Assembly: GCF_003853645.1 (NCBI RefSeq)
Contig: NZ_QTPO01000020.1
Span: forward strand, 62,001 to 126,000
Source: Burkholderia sp. Bp9143
GTDB lineage: Bacteria; Pseudomonadota; Gammaproteobacteria; Burkholderiales; Burkholderiaceae
DNA length: 64,000 nucleotides
Direction: 5' to 3'
The position numbers were made by a program, and so were the translations under genes. The notes below the pieces were generated by a model. It ran no database searches. It was not told where the DNA came from and saw nothing but the letters and a program-made list of their open reading frames with translations. Positions 19,439-27,910 of this stretch are shown here, piece after piece. Numbering within the stretch: position 1 is the stretch's first letter; every line of letters begins with the position of its first letter.

Positions 19439-20323
19439 ATGGAAATCTTTGGCATTCCGTTGCCGGCGATGCTGAGCCAGTTGCTGCTCGGGCTCGTCAA
19501 CGGCTCGTTCTACGCGATCCTGAGCCTCGGGCTCGCGGTGATCTTCGGGCTGCTCAACGTGATCAACTTCGCGCACGGCGCGCTGTTCATGCTGGGCGCG
19601 ATGCTCGCATGGATGGGGCTGTCGTACTTCGGGTTGCCGTACTGGGCGATGCTCGCGCTCGCGCCGCTGATCGTCGGCGCGTTCGGGATCGTGATCGAGC
19701 GTTCGATGCTGCGCTGGCTGTACAAGCTCGATCACCTGTACGGGCTGCTGCTCACGTTCGGCCTCACGCTCGTCGTCGAAGGCGTGTTCCGCTCGATCTA
19801 CGGCTCGTCCGGCCAGCCGTACGACGTGCCGTCGCAGCTGTCCGGCGCGACCAATCTCGGCTTCATGTTCCTGCCGAACTACCGCGCGTGGGTGGTCGTG
19901 GCGTCGCTCGCGGTGTGTCTCGCGACCTGGTTCGTGATCGAGAAGACGCGCCTGGGCGCCTATCTGCGCGCCGGTACCGAGAACCCGAAGCTCGTCGAGG
20001 CGTTCGGCGTGAACGTGCCGATGATGATCACGCTCACCTACGGCTTCGGCGTCGCGCTCGCGGCATTCGCGGGCGTGCTCGCGGCGCCGGTGATCCAGGT
20101 GTCGCCGCTGATGGGCCAGCCGATGATCATCACCGTGTTCGCGGTGGTCGTGATCGGCGGGATGGGCTCGATTCTCGGCTCGATCATCACCGGGCTGCTG
20201 CTCGGCGTGATCGAGGGCTTCACGCGCGTGTTCTATCCGGAAGCGTCGGCCACGGTGGTGTTCGTGATCATGGCGATCGTGCTGCTGATCCGTCCGGCGG
20301 GCCTGTTCGGCAAGGAAAAATGA
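19439..20323 (+). CDS. Liv-type ABC permease (LivH-like)
   Basis: A 294-residue inner-membrane permease with about eight hydrophobic segments. The motif NVINFAHGALFMLGA near residue 38 and the EAA-type loop LGAYLRAGTENPKLVEAFGVN near residue 180 are hallmarks of LivH subunits. ATG 19439 is preferred: the open frame upstream to GTG 19364 codes for a charged stretch with no match. The ribosome-binding site is weak. The stop overlaps the start of the LivM-like gene. The 112-bp gap from the binding-protein stop holds nothing notable. Confidence 0.9.
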   Translation: MEIFGIPLPAMLSQLLLGLVNGSFYAILSLGLAVIFGLLNVINFAHGALFMLGAMLAWMGLSYFGLPYWAMLALAPLIVGAFGIVIERSMLRWLYKLDHLYGLLLTFGLTLVVEGVFRSIYGSSGQPYDVPSQLSGATNLGFMFLPNYRAWVVVASLAVCLATWFVIEKTRLGAYLRAGTENPKLVEAFGVNVPMMITLTYGFGVALAAFAGVLAAPVIQVSPLMGQPMIITVFAVVVIGGMGSILGSIITGLLLGVIEGFTRVFYPEASATVVFVIMAIVLLIRPAGLFGKEK

Positions 20324-21297
20324 TGCAGAGAAAAGTGCTCTACGGCGTGCTGCTCGCCGCACTGCTCGCCGCGCCGTTCATCGGCGCGTATCCGGTGTTC
20401 GTGATGAAGGTGCTCACGTTCGCGCTGTTCGCGGCCGCGTTCAACCTGCTGATCGGCTATACGGGGCTGCTGTCGTTCGGCCATGCGATGTTCCTCGCGA
20501 CCGCCGGCTACGCGACCGGCTATGCGATCCAGACGCTCGGCTTCACGCCGGAGCTCGGCGTGCTCGTGGGTACGTTTGCCGCGACGCTGCTCGGGCTCGT
20601 CGTCGGCCTGTTCGCGATCCGCCGGCAGGGCATCTACTTCGCGATGATCACGCTCGCGTTCGCGCAGATGGTCTACTTCATCTACCTGCAGGCGCCGTTC
20701 ACGCACGGCGAGGACGGCCTTCAGGGCGTGCCGCGCGGGCATCTGTTCGGGCTCGTCGACCTGTCGAACGACGTCGCGCTCTACTACGTCGTGCTCGCGG
20801 TGATCGTCGCGGCGTGCGCGTTCATCGTGCGGATCGTGCACTCGCCGTTCGGCCAGGTGCTCGTCGCGATCAAGGAAAACGAGGCGCGCGCGATCTCGCT
20901 CGGCTACGACACCGACCGCTTCAAGCTGCTCGCGTTCATCCTGTCGGCCGGGCTAGCGGGGCTGGCCGGTTCGCTGAAGGTGCTGGTGCTCGGCTTCGAG
21001 ACGCTGTCCGACGCGTACTGGACGATGTCGGGCCTCGTCGTGCTGATGACGCTCGTCGGCGGGATGGGCACGCTGTTCGGGCCGCTGCTCGGCGCGGCGC
21101 TGATCGTCGCGCTGGAGGACCGGCTCGGCGACATCGGCGAATGGCTCGCGTCGGCGACCGGCATCGGCTGGTTCCACTCGCTCGGCGAATCGGCGACGAT
21201 CGTCACGGGGCTGATCTTCATCGCATGCGTGCTGGCGTTCCGGCGCGGGATCGTCGGCGAGATGGTCGCGCGGGTCAAGACGCTCAGGCCGTCCTGA
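20320..21297 (+). CDS. Liv-type ABC permease (LivM-like)
   Basis: A 325-residue inner-membrane permease and the heterodimer partner of the LivH-like subunit. The LLIGYTGLLSFGHAMFLATAGY region near residue 45 and the EAA loop (VAIKENEARAISLGYDTDRFK) are typical. Two ATGs in tandem (20320 and 20323) overlap the livH stop; the first gives an ATGA overlap and follows AAGGAAA. It closes the first Liv cluster; a 1.1-kb gap without genes follows. Confidence 0.9.
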   Translation: MMQRKVLYGVLLAALLAAPFIGAYPVFVMKVLTFALFAAAFNLLIGYTGLLSFGHAMFLATAGYATGYAIQTLGFTPELGVLVGTFAATLLGLVVGLFAIRRQGIYFAMITLAFAQMVYFIYLQAPFTHGEDGLQGVPRGHLFGLVDLSNDVALYYVVLAVIVAACAFIVRIVHSPFGQVLVAIKENEARAISLGYDTDRFKLLAFILSAGLAGLAGSLKVLVLGFETLSDAYWTMSGLVVLMTLVGGMGTLFGPLLGAALIVALEDRLGDIGEWLASATGIGWFHSLGESATIVTGLIFIACVLAFRRGIVGEMVARVKTLRPS

Positions 21298-21557
21298 TTG
21301 CATTGCACCGGGTGCTGCGACACGTTGATGCGAAGCACCATCCGGCGCGGCCGGAAAGGGTGTCTCGGCCGCCTCCGGACGGCGCCGCGCGGCAGGGCTG
21401 GTGCCCCATTTTCGTGCGGCGATGCACCATAGGGGTAAATGCTAAGTTGTCGCAGGGTGAAAGGTCCTTTAATCTTCGTTCCAGTTCTGATGCACCGCGA
21501 AACGAATTTGCAGGTGGAGAACGAGGAGACAATCGAGGCACAAAGTGCCCGGACCCC

Positions 21558-21597
21558 AAAGCGCTGTTGGACGGAATCCAACAGCGCTTTTTCATTT
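21558..21597 (+). terminator. Strong 14-bp stem-loop terminator in the 1.1-kb gap
   Basis: AAAGCGCTGTTGGA (21558-21571) pairs perfectly with TCCAACAGCGCTTT (21577-21590) around a CGGAA loop, followed by TTCATTT. It lies 260 bp after the livM-like stop, far for a simple operon terminator, so it may instead end a separate small RNA starting about 21430-21480. Apart from this hairpin and a short inverted repeat at 22354, the gap 21298-22436 shows only GC-rich sequence with no convincing gene. Confidence 0.7.
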
Positions 21598-22353
21598 GTG
21601 TGCGCGAATTTCCATTGTTGGTGCAGGCGAGTGGCGCCACGTTCCGCGCGCCCGTGTTCTGCCTCACCTCGCTCGCGTTTCTTCCCGTCCCCCCGTTTTT
21701 GTCCAATCCTGCCGGTCGATCGCAACCGGCGCGCAATCGCATGCATGCCGTCCGGGCTTACCCGGTTGGCGTGCGCAAAAAGCGTCCGTTACACTCAGCT
21801 TTCGCCGACCGTGCGGTCGGGAAAACGGTCGGCAGTTCTCCTATAAGCAAAATGCAGAACAGGGAGTACGGTTGGATGAGACGCGCAGGACGATGGATCG
21901 GGGCACGAGGGGCGGCTGGCGCCGCTCGTTCGGGGGGGAGGGCGCATTGGTATGCCCCGGCTTTCACGAGCCGTCCCGCAGCCGGCATGCGCGTTCTGGC
22001 GCGATTGGCCGGCACGGCTGTTTCTCCGGTCGTTGTGTTCGCATCCGACGCGCCGTTCGGATTTGCATTCGCATGAACGGCCGGTTTCCCGATCTTGCAC
22101 CGCTTGCGCGCGGGGCCGCACCGGGCCCGTCCGGCGGACCTTCCGTCGATCGTTGCGTTCGCATCGATCGACGCTCGCGCGACGCCGCATTTCTCCGCTT
22201 CCTTCATCCTGACGACATTGCCGCCGCGCATCGTGGTGGTCGAACGACCGCGTCGGAACGCGCTGCGGCGCGCGCGTGCGCGGTGTTGCCGAGGGCGCGG
22301 TCGCGGCGCCGGCGCTTCACGGGAAAACGAGCGTAGACGTGGTACGACTAGAT

Positions 22354-22369
22354 AGTTAATTTATTAACT
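22354..22369. promoter_or_regulatory. AT-rich inverted repeat in the promoter of the second Liv cluster
   Basis: AGTTAAT and ATTAACT are perfect complements around TT, in an isolated AT-rich patch of a very GC-rich region, 68 bp before the first gene of the second Liv cluster. The position suits an operator or an overlapping -10 region. The regulator is unknown. Confidence 0.5.
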
Positions 22370-22436
22370 TGTTTGAGGACCGGGAGCCGCCCGAGCGACC
22401 CGCGGATTTTTCGAGCAGCGTTTGGAGACAACGTAA

Positions 22437-23594
22437 ATGAAGATGAATCGATGGATGGAGGTTCTGCTTGCCGCGGGCCTCGTGTGTGCGGCGGCCACGG
22501 CGTCGGCGCAGGTGAAGATCGGCGTGACGCTGTCGGCCACCGGGCCGGCCGCCTCGCTCGGGATTCCGGAAAAGAACACGATCGCGCTGCTGCCGAAGGA
22601 AATCGCGGGCAAGAGCGTCCAGTACATCGTGCTCGACGATGCATCCGACACGAGCCGCGCGGTGCAGAACGTGCGCAAGCTGATCGACGAGGATCACGTC
22701 GACGCGATCATCGGTTCATCCGTCACGCCGAACTCGCTCGCGATGCTCGATCCGGTGTCGCAGGGCAAGACGCCGACGATCTCGCTCGCGGCGAGCGCGC
22801 AGATCATCGCGCCGATGGACGCGAAGCGCGCCTGGATGTTCAAGGTGCCGCAGAACGACCAGTTGATGGCCGATGCGATCGCCGGCTACATGGCGAAGCA
22901 CGGCGTGAAGACGGTCGGCTTCATCGGCTTCGCCGATGCGTATGGCGACAGCTGGTACAACACGTTCAACGCGGCTGCCGCGAAGAACGGGCTGAAGGTC
23001 GTGTCGAACGAGCGCTTCAACCGCACCGACGCGTCGGTGATGGGGCAGGTGCTGAAGCTGATGGGCTCGAATCCCGACGCGGTGCTGATCGCCGGATCCG
23101 GCACGCCGGCCGCGCTGCCGGCCAAGACGCTGAAGGAGCGTGGCTACAAGGGCAAGGTGTACCAGACGCACGGCGTCGCGAACAACGACTTCCTGCGCGT
23201 GTGCGGCAAGGATTGCGAAGGCGAGATCCTGCCGGCCGGTCCGGTGCTCGTGACCGACCAGTTGCCCGATTCGAACCCGGTGAAGAAGCCGGCGCTCGGC
23301 TACAAGGCCGCATACGAGAAGGCGTACGGCGCGGGTTCGCTGGCGACCTTCGGCGGCCACGCATGGGATGCGGGGCTGCTGCTGCAGCGTGCGATTCCCG
23401 ACGCGCTGAAGAAGGGTCAACCGGGCACCGAGGCGTTCCGCGAGGCGCTGCGTGCGTCGCTCGAGAGCGTGAAGGATCTGCCCGTGTCGCACGGCGTGAT
23501 CAACATGTCGGCGACCGATCACAACGGCTTCGACACGCGGGCGCGCGTGATGGTGCAGGTCGTCGACGGCAAGTGGAAGTTGCAGGCCGAGTAA
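22437..23594 (+). CDS. Periplasmic substrate-binding protein of the second Liv cluster
   Basis: A 385-residue secreted receptor with signal peptide (cleavage after ASA near residue 24) and a Peripla_BP_6 fold: VKIGVTLSATGPAASLGIPEKN and the hinge segment VGFIGFADAYGDSWY are typical of LivJ/HAAT receptors. A cysteine pair, VCGKDCEG, in the second lobe could form a disulfide. ATG 22437 follows GGAGACAACGTAA. It heads the cluster 22437-27393, with permease, permease-ATPase fusion and ATPase downstream. The ligand is probably a branched-chain or other hydrophobic amino acid or a related acid; the sequence does not say which. Confidence 0.88.
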   Translation: MKMNRWMEVLLAAGLVCAAATASAQVKIGVTLSATGPAASLGIPEKNTIALLPKEIAGKSVQYIVLDDASDTSRAVQNVRKLIDEDHVDAIIGSSVTPNSLAMLDPVSQGKTPTISLAASAQIIAPMDAKRAWMFKVPQNDQLMADAIAGYMAKHGVKTVGFIGFADAYGDSWYNTFNAAAAKNGLKVVSNERFNRTDASVMGQVLKLMGSNPDAVLIAGSGTPAALPAKTLKERGYKGKVYQTHGVANNDFLRVCGKDCEGEILPAGPVLVTDQLPDSNPVKKPALGYKAAYEKAYGAGSLATFGGHAWDAGLLLQRAIPDALKKGQPGTEAFREALRASLESVKDLPVSHGVINMSATDHNGFDTRARVMVQVVDGKWKLQAE

Positions 23595-23793
23595 GCATCA
23601 CGTGAAACCGGCGGGCGCGGCGCGAACGGCGCCGTGCGCGCCGTTGGCGGCGGGGCGGGCCATGCGGCCCGTGCTCGCGTCGCATGGAATGTCCGGGAAG
23701 CCGCCGCACGACGCCTGACACCCCGATCTGGCCGTCCGCGCGCGGGCCGTTCCCGTCGCTGTTTCTCCGCAGCATTCTCGATACACGAAACGT

Positions 23794-24849
23794 ATGGATC
23801 TCTCGATTGCAGCGATCCTCGCGCAAGACGGCATCACGACCGGCGCCATTTATGCATTGCTGTCGCTGGCGCTCGTGCTGGTGTTTTCCGTCACGCGGGT
23901 GATCTTCATTCCCCAGGGCGAATTCGTCGCCTACGGTGCGCTCACGCTTGCGGCGTTGCAGGCGCAGAAATTCCCCGCCACCTGCTGGCTGCTGTTCGTG
24001 ATGGGCATCGCATGCTTCCTGCTGGAAGTCGGCGGCCTGATTCGCCATCGCGAACGCCGCCATCAGCTCGGCCGCACGCTCGCGACGCTCGGCAGCCGCT
24101 ACGTGCTGCTGCCGCTCGCGGTGTTCGCGATCACGCGCAGCTTTGCCGCTCAGCCGATGCCGATGCTCGCGCAGATCGCGCTGACGCTCGCGATCGTCGT
24201 GCCGATGGGGCCGTTCGTCTACCGGCTCGTCTATCAGCCGATCGCCGAAGGCACGACGCTGCTGCTGTTGATCGTGTCGGTCGCCGTCCATTTCTCGATG
24301 GTCGGCCTCGGGCTCGTGATGTTCGGCGCGGAAGGCTCGCGCACCAACGGCTTCGCGGATGCTTCGCTGTCGGTCGGCAGCATGTCGGTGTCGGTGCAGA
24401 GCATCCTCGTGGTCGTGACCGCGCTGGTGCTGATCGGCGCGCTCTACGTGTACTTCGGCCGCACGATCGCCGGCAAGGCGCTGCGCGCGACCTCGGTGAA
24501 CCGGCTCGGCGCGCGGCTCGTCGGCATCGGCACGACCGAAGCAGGGCGGCTCGCATTCACGCTGGCGGCCGGGCTCGGCGTGCTGTCCGGCATCCTCGTC
24601 GGTCCGCTGACGACGATCTATTACGACTCCGGCTTCCTGATAGGCCTGAAGGGTTTCGTCGGCGCGATCATCGGCGGGCTGGTCAGTTATCCGCTCGCGG
24701 CCGCCGGCTCGCTGCTGGTCGGCGTGCTCGAATCGTATTCGTCGTTCTGGGCGAGCGCGTACAAGGAAGTGATCGTGTTCACGCTGATCATCCCGGTGCT
24801 GCTGTGGCGCAGTTTCGCGACGCCGCACGCGGAAGAGGACGAGGAGTGA
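23794..24849 (+). CDS. Liv-type ABC permease (LivH-like) of the second cluster
   Basis: A 351-residue membrane permease with about nine hydrophobic segments. [18 protein letters not shown] near residue 32 is the LivH motif that normally reads NFAHG, here altered to FIPQG. It is about 55 residues longer than a standard LivH because of an extra segment near residues 60-110 containing a charged [11 protein letters not shown] loop. The 199-bp gap before it holds GC-rich hairpins only. It ends 4 bp before the next gene, so cotranslation is likely. Confidence 0.85.
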   Translation: MDLSIAAILAQDGITTGAIYALLSLALVLVFSVTRVIFIPQGEFVAYGALTLAALQAQKFPATCWLLFVMGIACFLLEVGGLIRHRERRHQLGRTLATLGSRYVLLPLAVFAITRSFAAQPMPMLAQIALTLAIVVPMGPFVYRLVYQPIAEGTTLLLLIVSVAVHFSMVGLGLVMFGAEGSRTNGFADASLSVGSMSVSVQSILVVVTALVLIGALYVYFGRTIAGKALRATSVNRLGARLVGIGTTEAGRLAFTLAAGLGVLSGILVGPLTTIYYDSGFLIGLKGFVGAIIGGLVSYPLAAAGSLLVGVLESYSSFWASAYKEVIVFTLIIPVLLWRSFATPHAEEDEE

Positions 24850-24853
24850 CGCG

Positions 24854-26638
24854 ATGAAGACGATGGTACGCAACAAGACCTTCTGGGTGTTTCTCGTGGT
24901 GCTGTTCACGCTGCCGGTGCTGCCCGGTGCGCTGCAGGTGCCCGAATACTGGATCACGCTGCTGAACTACATCGGCCTCTACGCGATCGTCGCGATCGGG
25001 CTCGTGCTGCTGACGGGCGTTGGCGGGATGACGAGCTTCGGGCAGGCCGCGTTCGTCGGCATCGGCGCGTATGCGACCGCATTCCTGACCACGCGATACG
25101 GTGTGTCGCCGTGGCTCGCGCTGATCGTCGGTGTCGTGCTGACGGCGCTCGTCGCGCTCGTGCTCGGCGCGGTCACGATGCGCCTGTCCGGGCACTTCCT
25201 GCCGCTCGGCACGATCGCGTGGGGCCTCGCGCTGTTCTATCTGTTCGGCAACCTCGAACTGCTCGGCAAGTACGACGGGATCAACGGGATTCCGGCGCTG
25301 AACCTGTTCGGCATCGAGCTCGGCAGCGGCCGCAGCCTGTACTTTCTGATCTGGGCCGTCGTGCTGGTCGCGATCGTGTCGGTGCAGAACCTGCTCAACA
25401 GCCGGCCCGGCCGCGCGATCCGCGCGCTGCGCGGCGGCGGGGTGATGGCCGAGGCGATGGGCGTGAACACCGCGTGGATGCGCGTCGTGATCTTCATCTA
25501 CGCGGCCGTGCTCGCGGCGGTATCGGGCTTCCTGTACGCGCACCTGCAGCGCGCGGTGAACCCGACCCCGTTCGGCCTGAATCACGGGATCGAATTCCTG
25601 TTCATGGCCGTGGTTGGCGGCGTGTCGCACGTGTGGGGCGCGGTGCTCGGCGCGGCGATCCTCACCGTGCTGCAGGACTACCTGCAGACGCTGTTGCCGA
25701 AGCTGCTCGGCTCGGAGGGCAACTTCGAGATCATCGTGTTTGGCGTGCTGATGGTGCTGCTGCTGCAGTACGCGCGCCAGGGCGTGTGGCCGTTCGTCGC
25801 GAAGCTGTTTCCGCGCGGGCCGCGCGCGCACGTGCCCGACCATGCGGATCCGCTGCCGCAGCGCGCGAAGCCGGTGGCGGGCGAACCGCTGCTCGTCGTC
25901 GATAACGCGCGCAAGCAGTTCGGCGGGCTGGTGGCCGTCAACGACGTCAGTTTCGACGTGAAAGCAGGGCAGATCATCGGCCTGATCGGCCCGAACGGCG
26001 CCGGCAAGTCGACCACGTTCAACCTCGTGACCGGCGTGCTGCAGCCGACCGGCGGCACGATCACGTTCCGCGGCGAGCGGATCGACGGGCTCACGTCGCG
26101 CCAGATCGTCCGGCGCGGGATCGGCCGTACGTTCCAGCACGTGAAGCTGCTGCCGACGATGACGGTGCTCGAGAACGTCGCGATCGGCGCACACCTGCGC
26201 GGCCATACCGGCGTGTGGCGCAGCATCGCGCGGCTCAATGCACATGAGGAAGCGCAGCTGCTGGCCGAGGCGGCACGGCAGATCCGCCGCGTCGGGCTCG
26301 AAAGGCACATGTACGACGAAGCGGGCAGCCTCGCGCTCGGCCAGCAGCGCATTCTCGAAATCGCACGCGCGCTGTGCTGCGATCCGACGCTGTTGCTGCT
26401 TGACGAGCCGGCCGCCGGGCTGCGCTACCAGGAGAAGCAGCAGCTCGCGAACCTGCTGCGGCGCCTGAAGGCCGAAGGGATGAGCGTGTTGCTCGTGGAA
26501 CATGACATGGATTTCGTGATGAACCTCACCGACCGGCTGGTGGTGATGGAGTTCGGCACGCGGATCGCGGAAGGGCTGCCGCGGGATGTGCAGCAGGATC
26601 CGGCGGTGCTTGAAGCGTATCTGGGCGGGGTGGAGTGA
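24854..26638 (+). CDS. LivM-LivG fusion: ABC permease joined to an ATPase
   Basis: A 594-residue protein combining two importer subunits. Residues 1-320 are a LivM-like permease ([19 protein letters not shown] near 55-73; EAA loop [19 protein letters not shown] near 187-205). A linker rich in Pro, Arg and His (320-345) leads to a LivG-like ATPase: Walker [10 protein letters not shown] at 379-387, signature [15 protein letters not shown], Walker [12 protein letters not shown] and H-loop LVEHDM. No frameshift is involved; the frame is continuous and both halves are complete. The fusion fixes the stoichiometry of permease and ATPase. The downstream livF-like gene overlaps its stop by one base. 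Confidence 0.92.
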   Translation: MKTMVRNKTFWVFLVVLFTLPVLPGALQVPEYWITLLNYIGLYAIVAIGLVLLTGVGGMTSFGQAAFVGIGAYATAFLTTRYGVSPWLALIVGVVLTALVALVLGAVTMRLSGHFLPLGTIAWGLALFYLFGNLELLGKYDGINGIPALNLFGIELGSGRSLYFLIWAVVLVAIVSVQNLLNSRPGRAIRALRGGGVMAEAMGVNTAWMRVVIFIYAAVLAAVSGFLYAHLQRAVNPTPFGLNHGIEFLFMAVVGGVSHVWGAVLGAAILTVLQDYLQTLLPKLLGSEGNFEIIVFGVLMVLLLQYARQGVWPFVAKLFPRGPRAHVPDHADPLPQRAKPVAGEPLLVVDNARKQFGGLVAVNDVSFDVKAGQIIGLIGPNGAGKSTTFNLVTGVLQPTGGTITFRGERIDGLTSRQIVRRGIGRTFQHVKLLPTMTVLENVAIGAHLRGHTGVWRSIARLNAHEEAQLLAEAARQIRRVGLERHMYDEAGSLALGQQRILEIARALCCDPTLLLLDEPAAGLRYQEKQQLANLLRRLKAEGMSVLLVEHDMDFVMNLTDRLVVMEFGTRIAEGLPRDVQQDPAVLEAYLGGVE

Positions 26639-27393
26639 TGACGGACACGACGATGCCGATTCTCGAGGTGCGCGGTCTGGCGGTGCGGTACGGGAAGGTT
26701 GAGGCGCTGCACGGTGCAGCGATCAAGGTTGGCGCAGGGCAGATCGTCAGCGTGATCGGCCCGAACGGGGCCGGCAAGTCGACGCTGCTGAACGCGATCA
26801 TGGGCGCGTTGCCCGTGACCGGGCACGCGTCGGGCGCGGTCGTGTACCGCGGCGACGACGTGGGCGCGCTGCCGGTCGAGCAGCGCGTCGCGCGCGGAAT
26901 GTGCCTCGTGCCGGAAAAGCGCGAGCTGTTCAGCACGATGACGGTCGAGGACAACCTCGTATTGGGCGCGTATCGCCGCAAGCTCGCGGGCCAGTCGAAC
27001 TTCCTTGACCAGCTCGATCATGTGTTTACGCTGTTTCCGCGGCTCAAGGAGCGGCGCAAGCAGGCGGCCGGCACGCTGTCGGGCGGCGAACGGCAAATGC
27101 TCGCGGTGGGCCGCGCGCTGATGGGTAAGCCTGACCTGCTGATGCTGGACGAGCCGAGTCTCGGGCTGGCCCCGCTTATCGTGAAGGAGATTTTTCATAT
27201 CGTCAGCGCGTTGCGCGGCACAGGCGTCGCGACGCTGTTGATCGAGCAGAACGCGCGGGCCGCGCTGCAGATCTCGGACTACGGCTATGTGCTGGAGACG
27301 GGCGAGTTTGCGCTCGAAGGGCCGGCGGCCGAGCTGGCACAGAATCCGCGCGTGATTGAAACATACCTGGGGCTGGCGAAGAAAATGGCTTGA
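26638..27393 (+). CDS. Liv-type ABC importer ATPase (LivF-like) of the second cluster
   Basis: A 251-residue ATPase with intact motifs: Walker [10 protein letters not shown] near residue 40, signature [15 protein letters not shown], Walker [14 protein letters not shown] and the LivF-type LIEQNA in place of the H-loop. It pairs with the ATPase half of the fusion protein encoded just upstream. ATG 26638 overlaps the upstream TGA (TGATG); a GTG at 26635 would add one residue. It is the last gene of the cluster; the parS palindrome follows 32 bp after its stop. Confidence 0.9.
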   Translation: MTDTTMPILEVRGLAVRYGKVEALHGAAIKVGAGQIVSVIGPNGAGKSTLLNAIMGALPVTGHASGAVVYRGDDVGALPVEQRVARGMCLVPEKRELFSTMTVEDNLVLGAYRRKLAGQSNFLDQLDHVFTLFPRLKERRKQAAGTLSGGERQMLAVGRALMGKPDLLMLDEPSLGLAPLIVKEIFHIVSALRGTGVATLLIEQNARAALQISDYGYVLETGEFALEGPAAELAQNPRVIETYLGLAKKMA

Positions 27394-27425
27394 TGGTTGG
27401 GGTAGTTGGCGGGAGCCGGGCGGCG

Positions 27426-27441
27426 TGTTTCACGTGAAACA
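27426..27441. other. parS site 1 (perfect consensus)
   Basis: TGTTTCACGTGAAACA matches the bacterial parS consensus exactly. The symmetry extends 4 bp on each side (27422-27445) and a T-rich stretch follows (GTTTTTGTTTT from 27446), so the same palindrome can also form a terminator stem for the livF-like gene. ParB, encoded at 31427-32320, should nucleate here. Confidence 0.95.
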
Positions 27442-27490
27442 CGCCGTTTTTGTTTTCGGGAGGAGGGCGATGCTGCGGTGAATCGGGTGT

Positions 27491-27659
27491 GGGGATAAGT
27501 GCCGGAGCAACAAGCAAAAGCCCTGTGACGGGAGTGGGGTGCTCGTCATACGGGGTGGCACAGGGTAGCGAGCATTGTGTGCGCGACAGTGCTCTGTCGC
27601 CGCGAGCCAGTCGGCACAGGGGATAAGTGCCGGGTGAATGATCGAAAGTACTGTGACGG
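27491..27659. repeat. Pair of imperfect direct repeats with a hairpin between, upstream of mnmG
   Basis: Two copies, at about 27491-27531 and 27619-27659, share GGGGATAAGTGCCGG at their start and CTGTGACGG at their end with a more variable middle. The GGGGATAA parts resemble degenerate DnaA boxes. Between them, GCGACAG and CTGTCGC (27583-27600) form a 7-bp hairpin. The 517-bp gap 27394-27910 contains no gene: parS, these repeats and the mnmG promoter account for what I see in it. Confidence 0.6.
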
Positions 27660-27848
27660 CATGCCGATGTCGGGTTTCGCGAACCGCTACCCGATGCTGC
27701 TTTTGCACAGCTTTATGGTGTGCGGGTGAGGTCACGGTATCGCCGCCGACGCAGGCCGGGCACCACAGCTCAACCAATCGGTCGAAAAAAACGACCAAAT
27801 GAACGGGCCCTACCATTCGGACTGTCTTCGGGTGAAAAGCGAACCCGC

Positions 27849-27854
27849 TATAAT
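27849..27854 (+). promoter_or_regulatory. -10 element of the mnmG promoter
   Basis: A perfect TATAAT lies 57 bp before the mnmG start. The -35 region is poor (TTCGGG at 27827-27832, 16 bp upstream). A 5-bp hairpin with an A7 loop (GGTCG/CGACC, 27780-27796) lies just upstream and may be a bent A-tract or weak terminator. Confidence 0.6.
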
Positions 27855-27910
27855 TCGGCCCATACATTTCTCAGATAGGTTCGTGCGCAGTCCTGCGCCC
27901 GGAATCCACC

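Noticed and set aside
18124..19500. Long minus-strand open frames opposite the liv genes and others (e.g. 18124-19500, 36728-39400, 49453-51348)
   Set aside because: They are shadows of real genes in high-GC DNA: rich in Arg, His, Asp and Val, without motifs, and opposite well-identified proteins.
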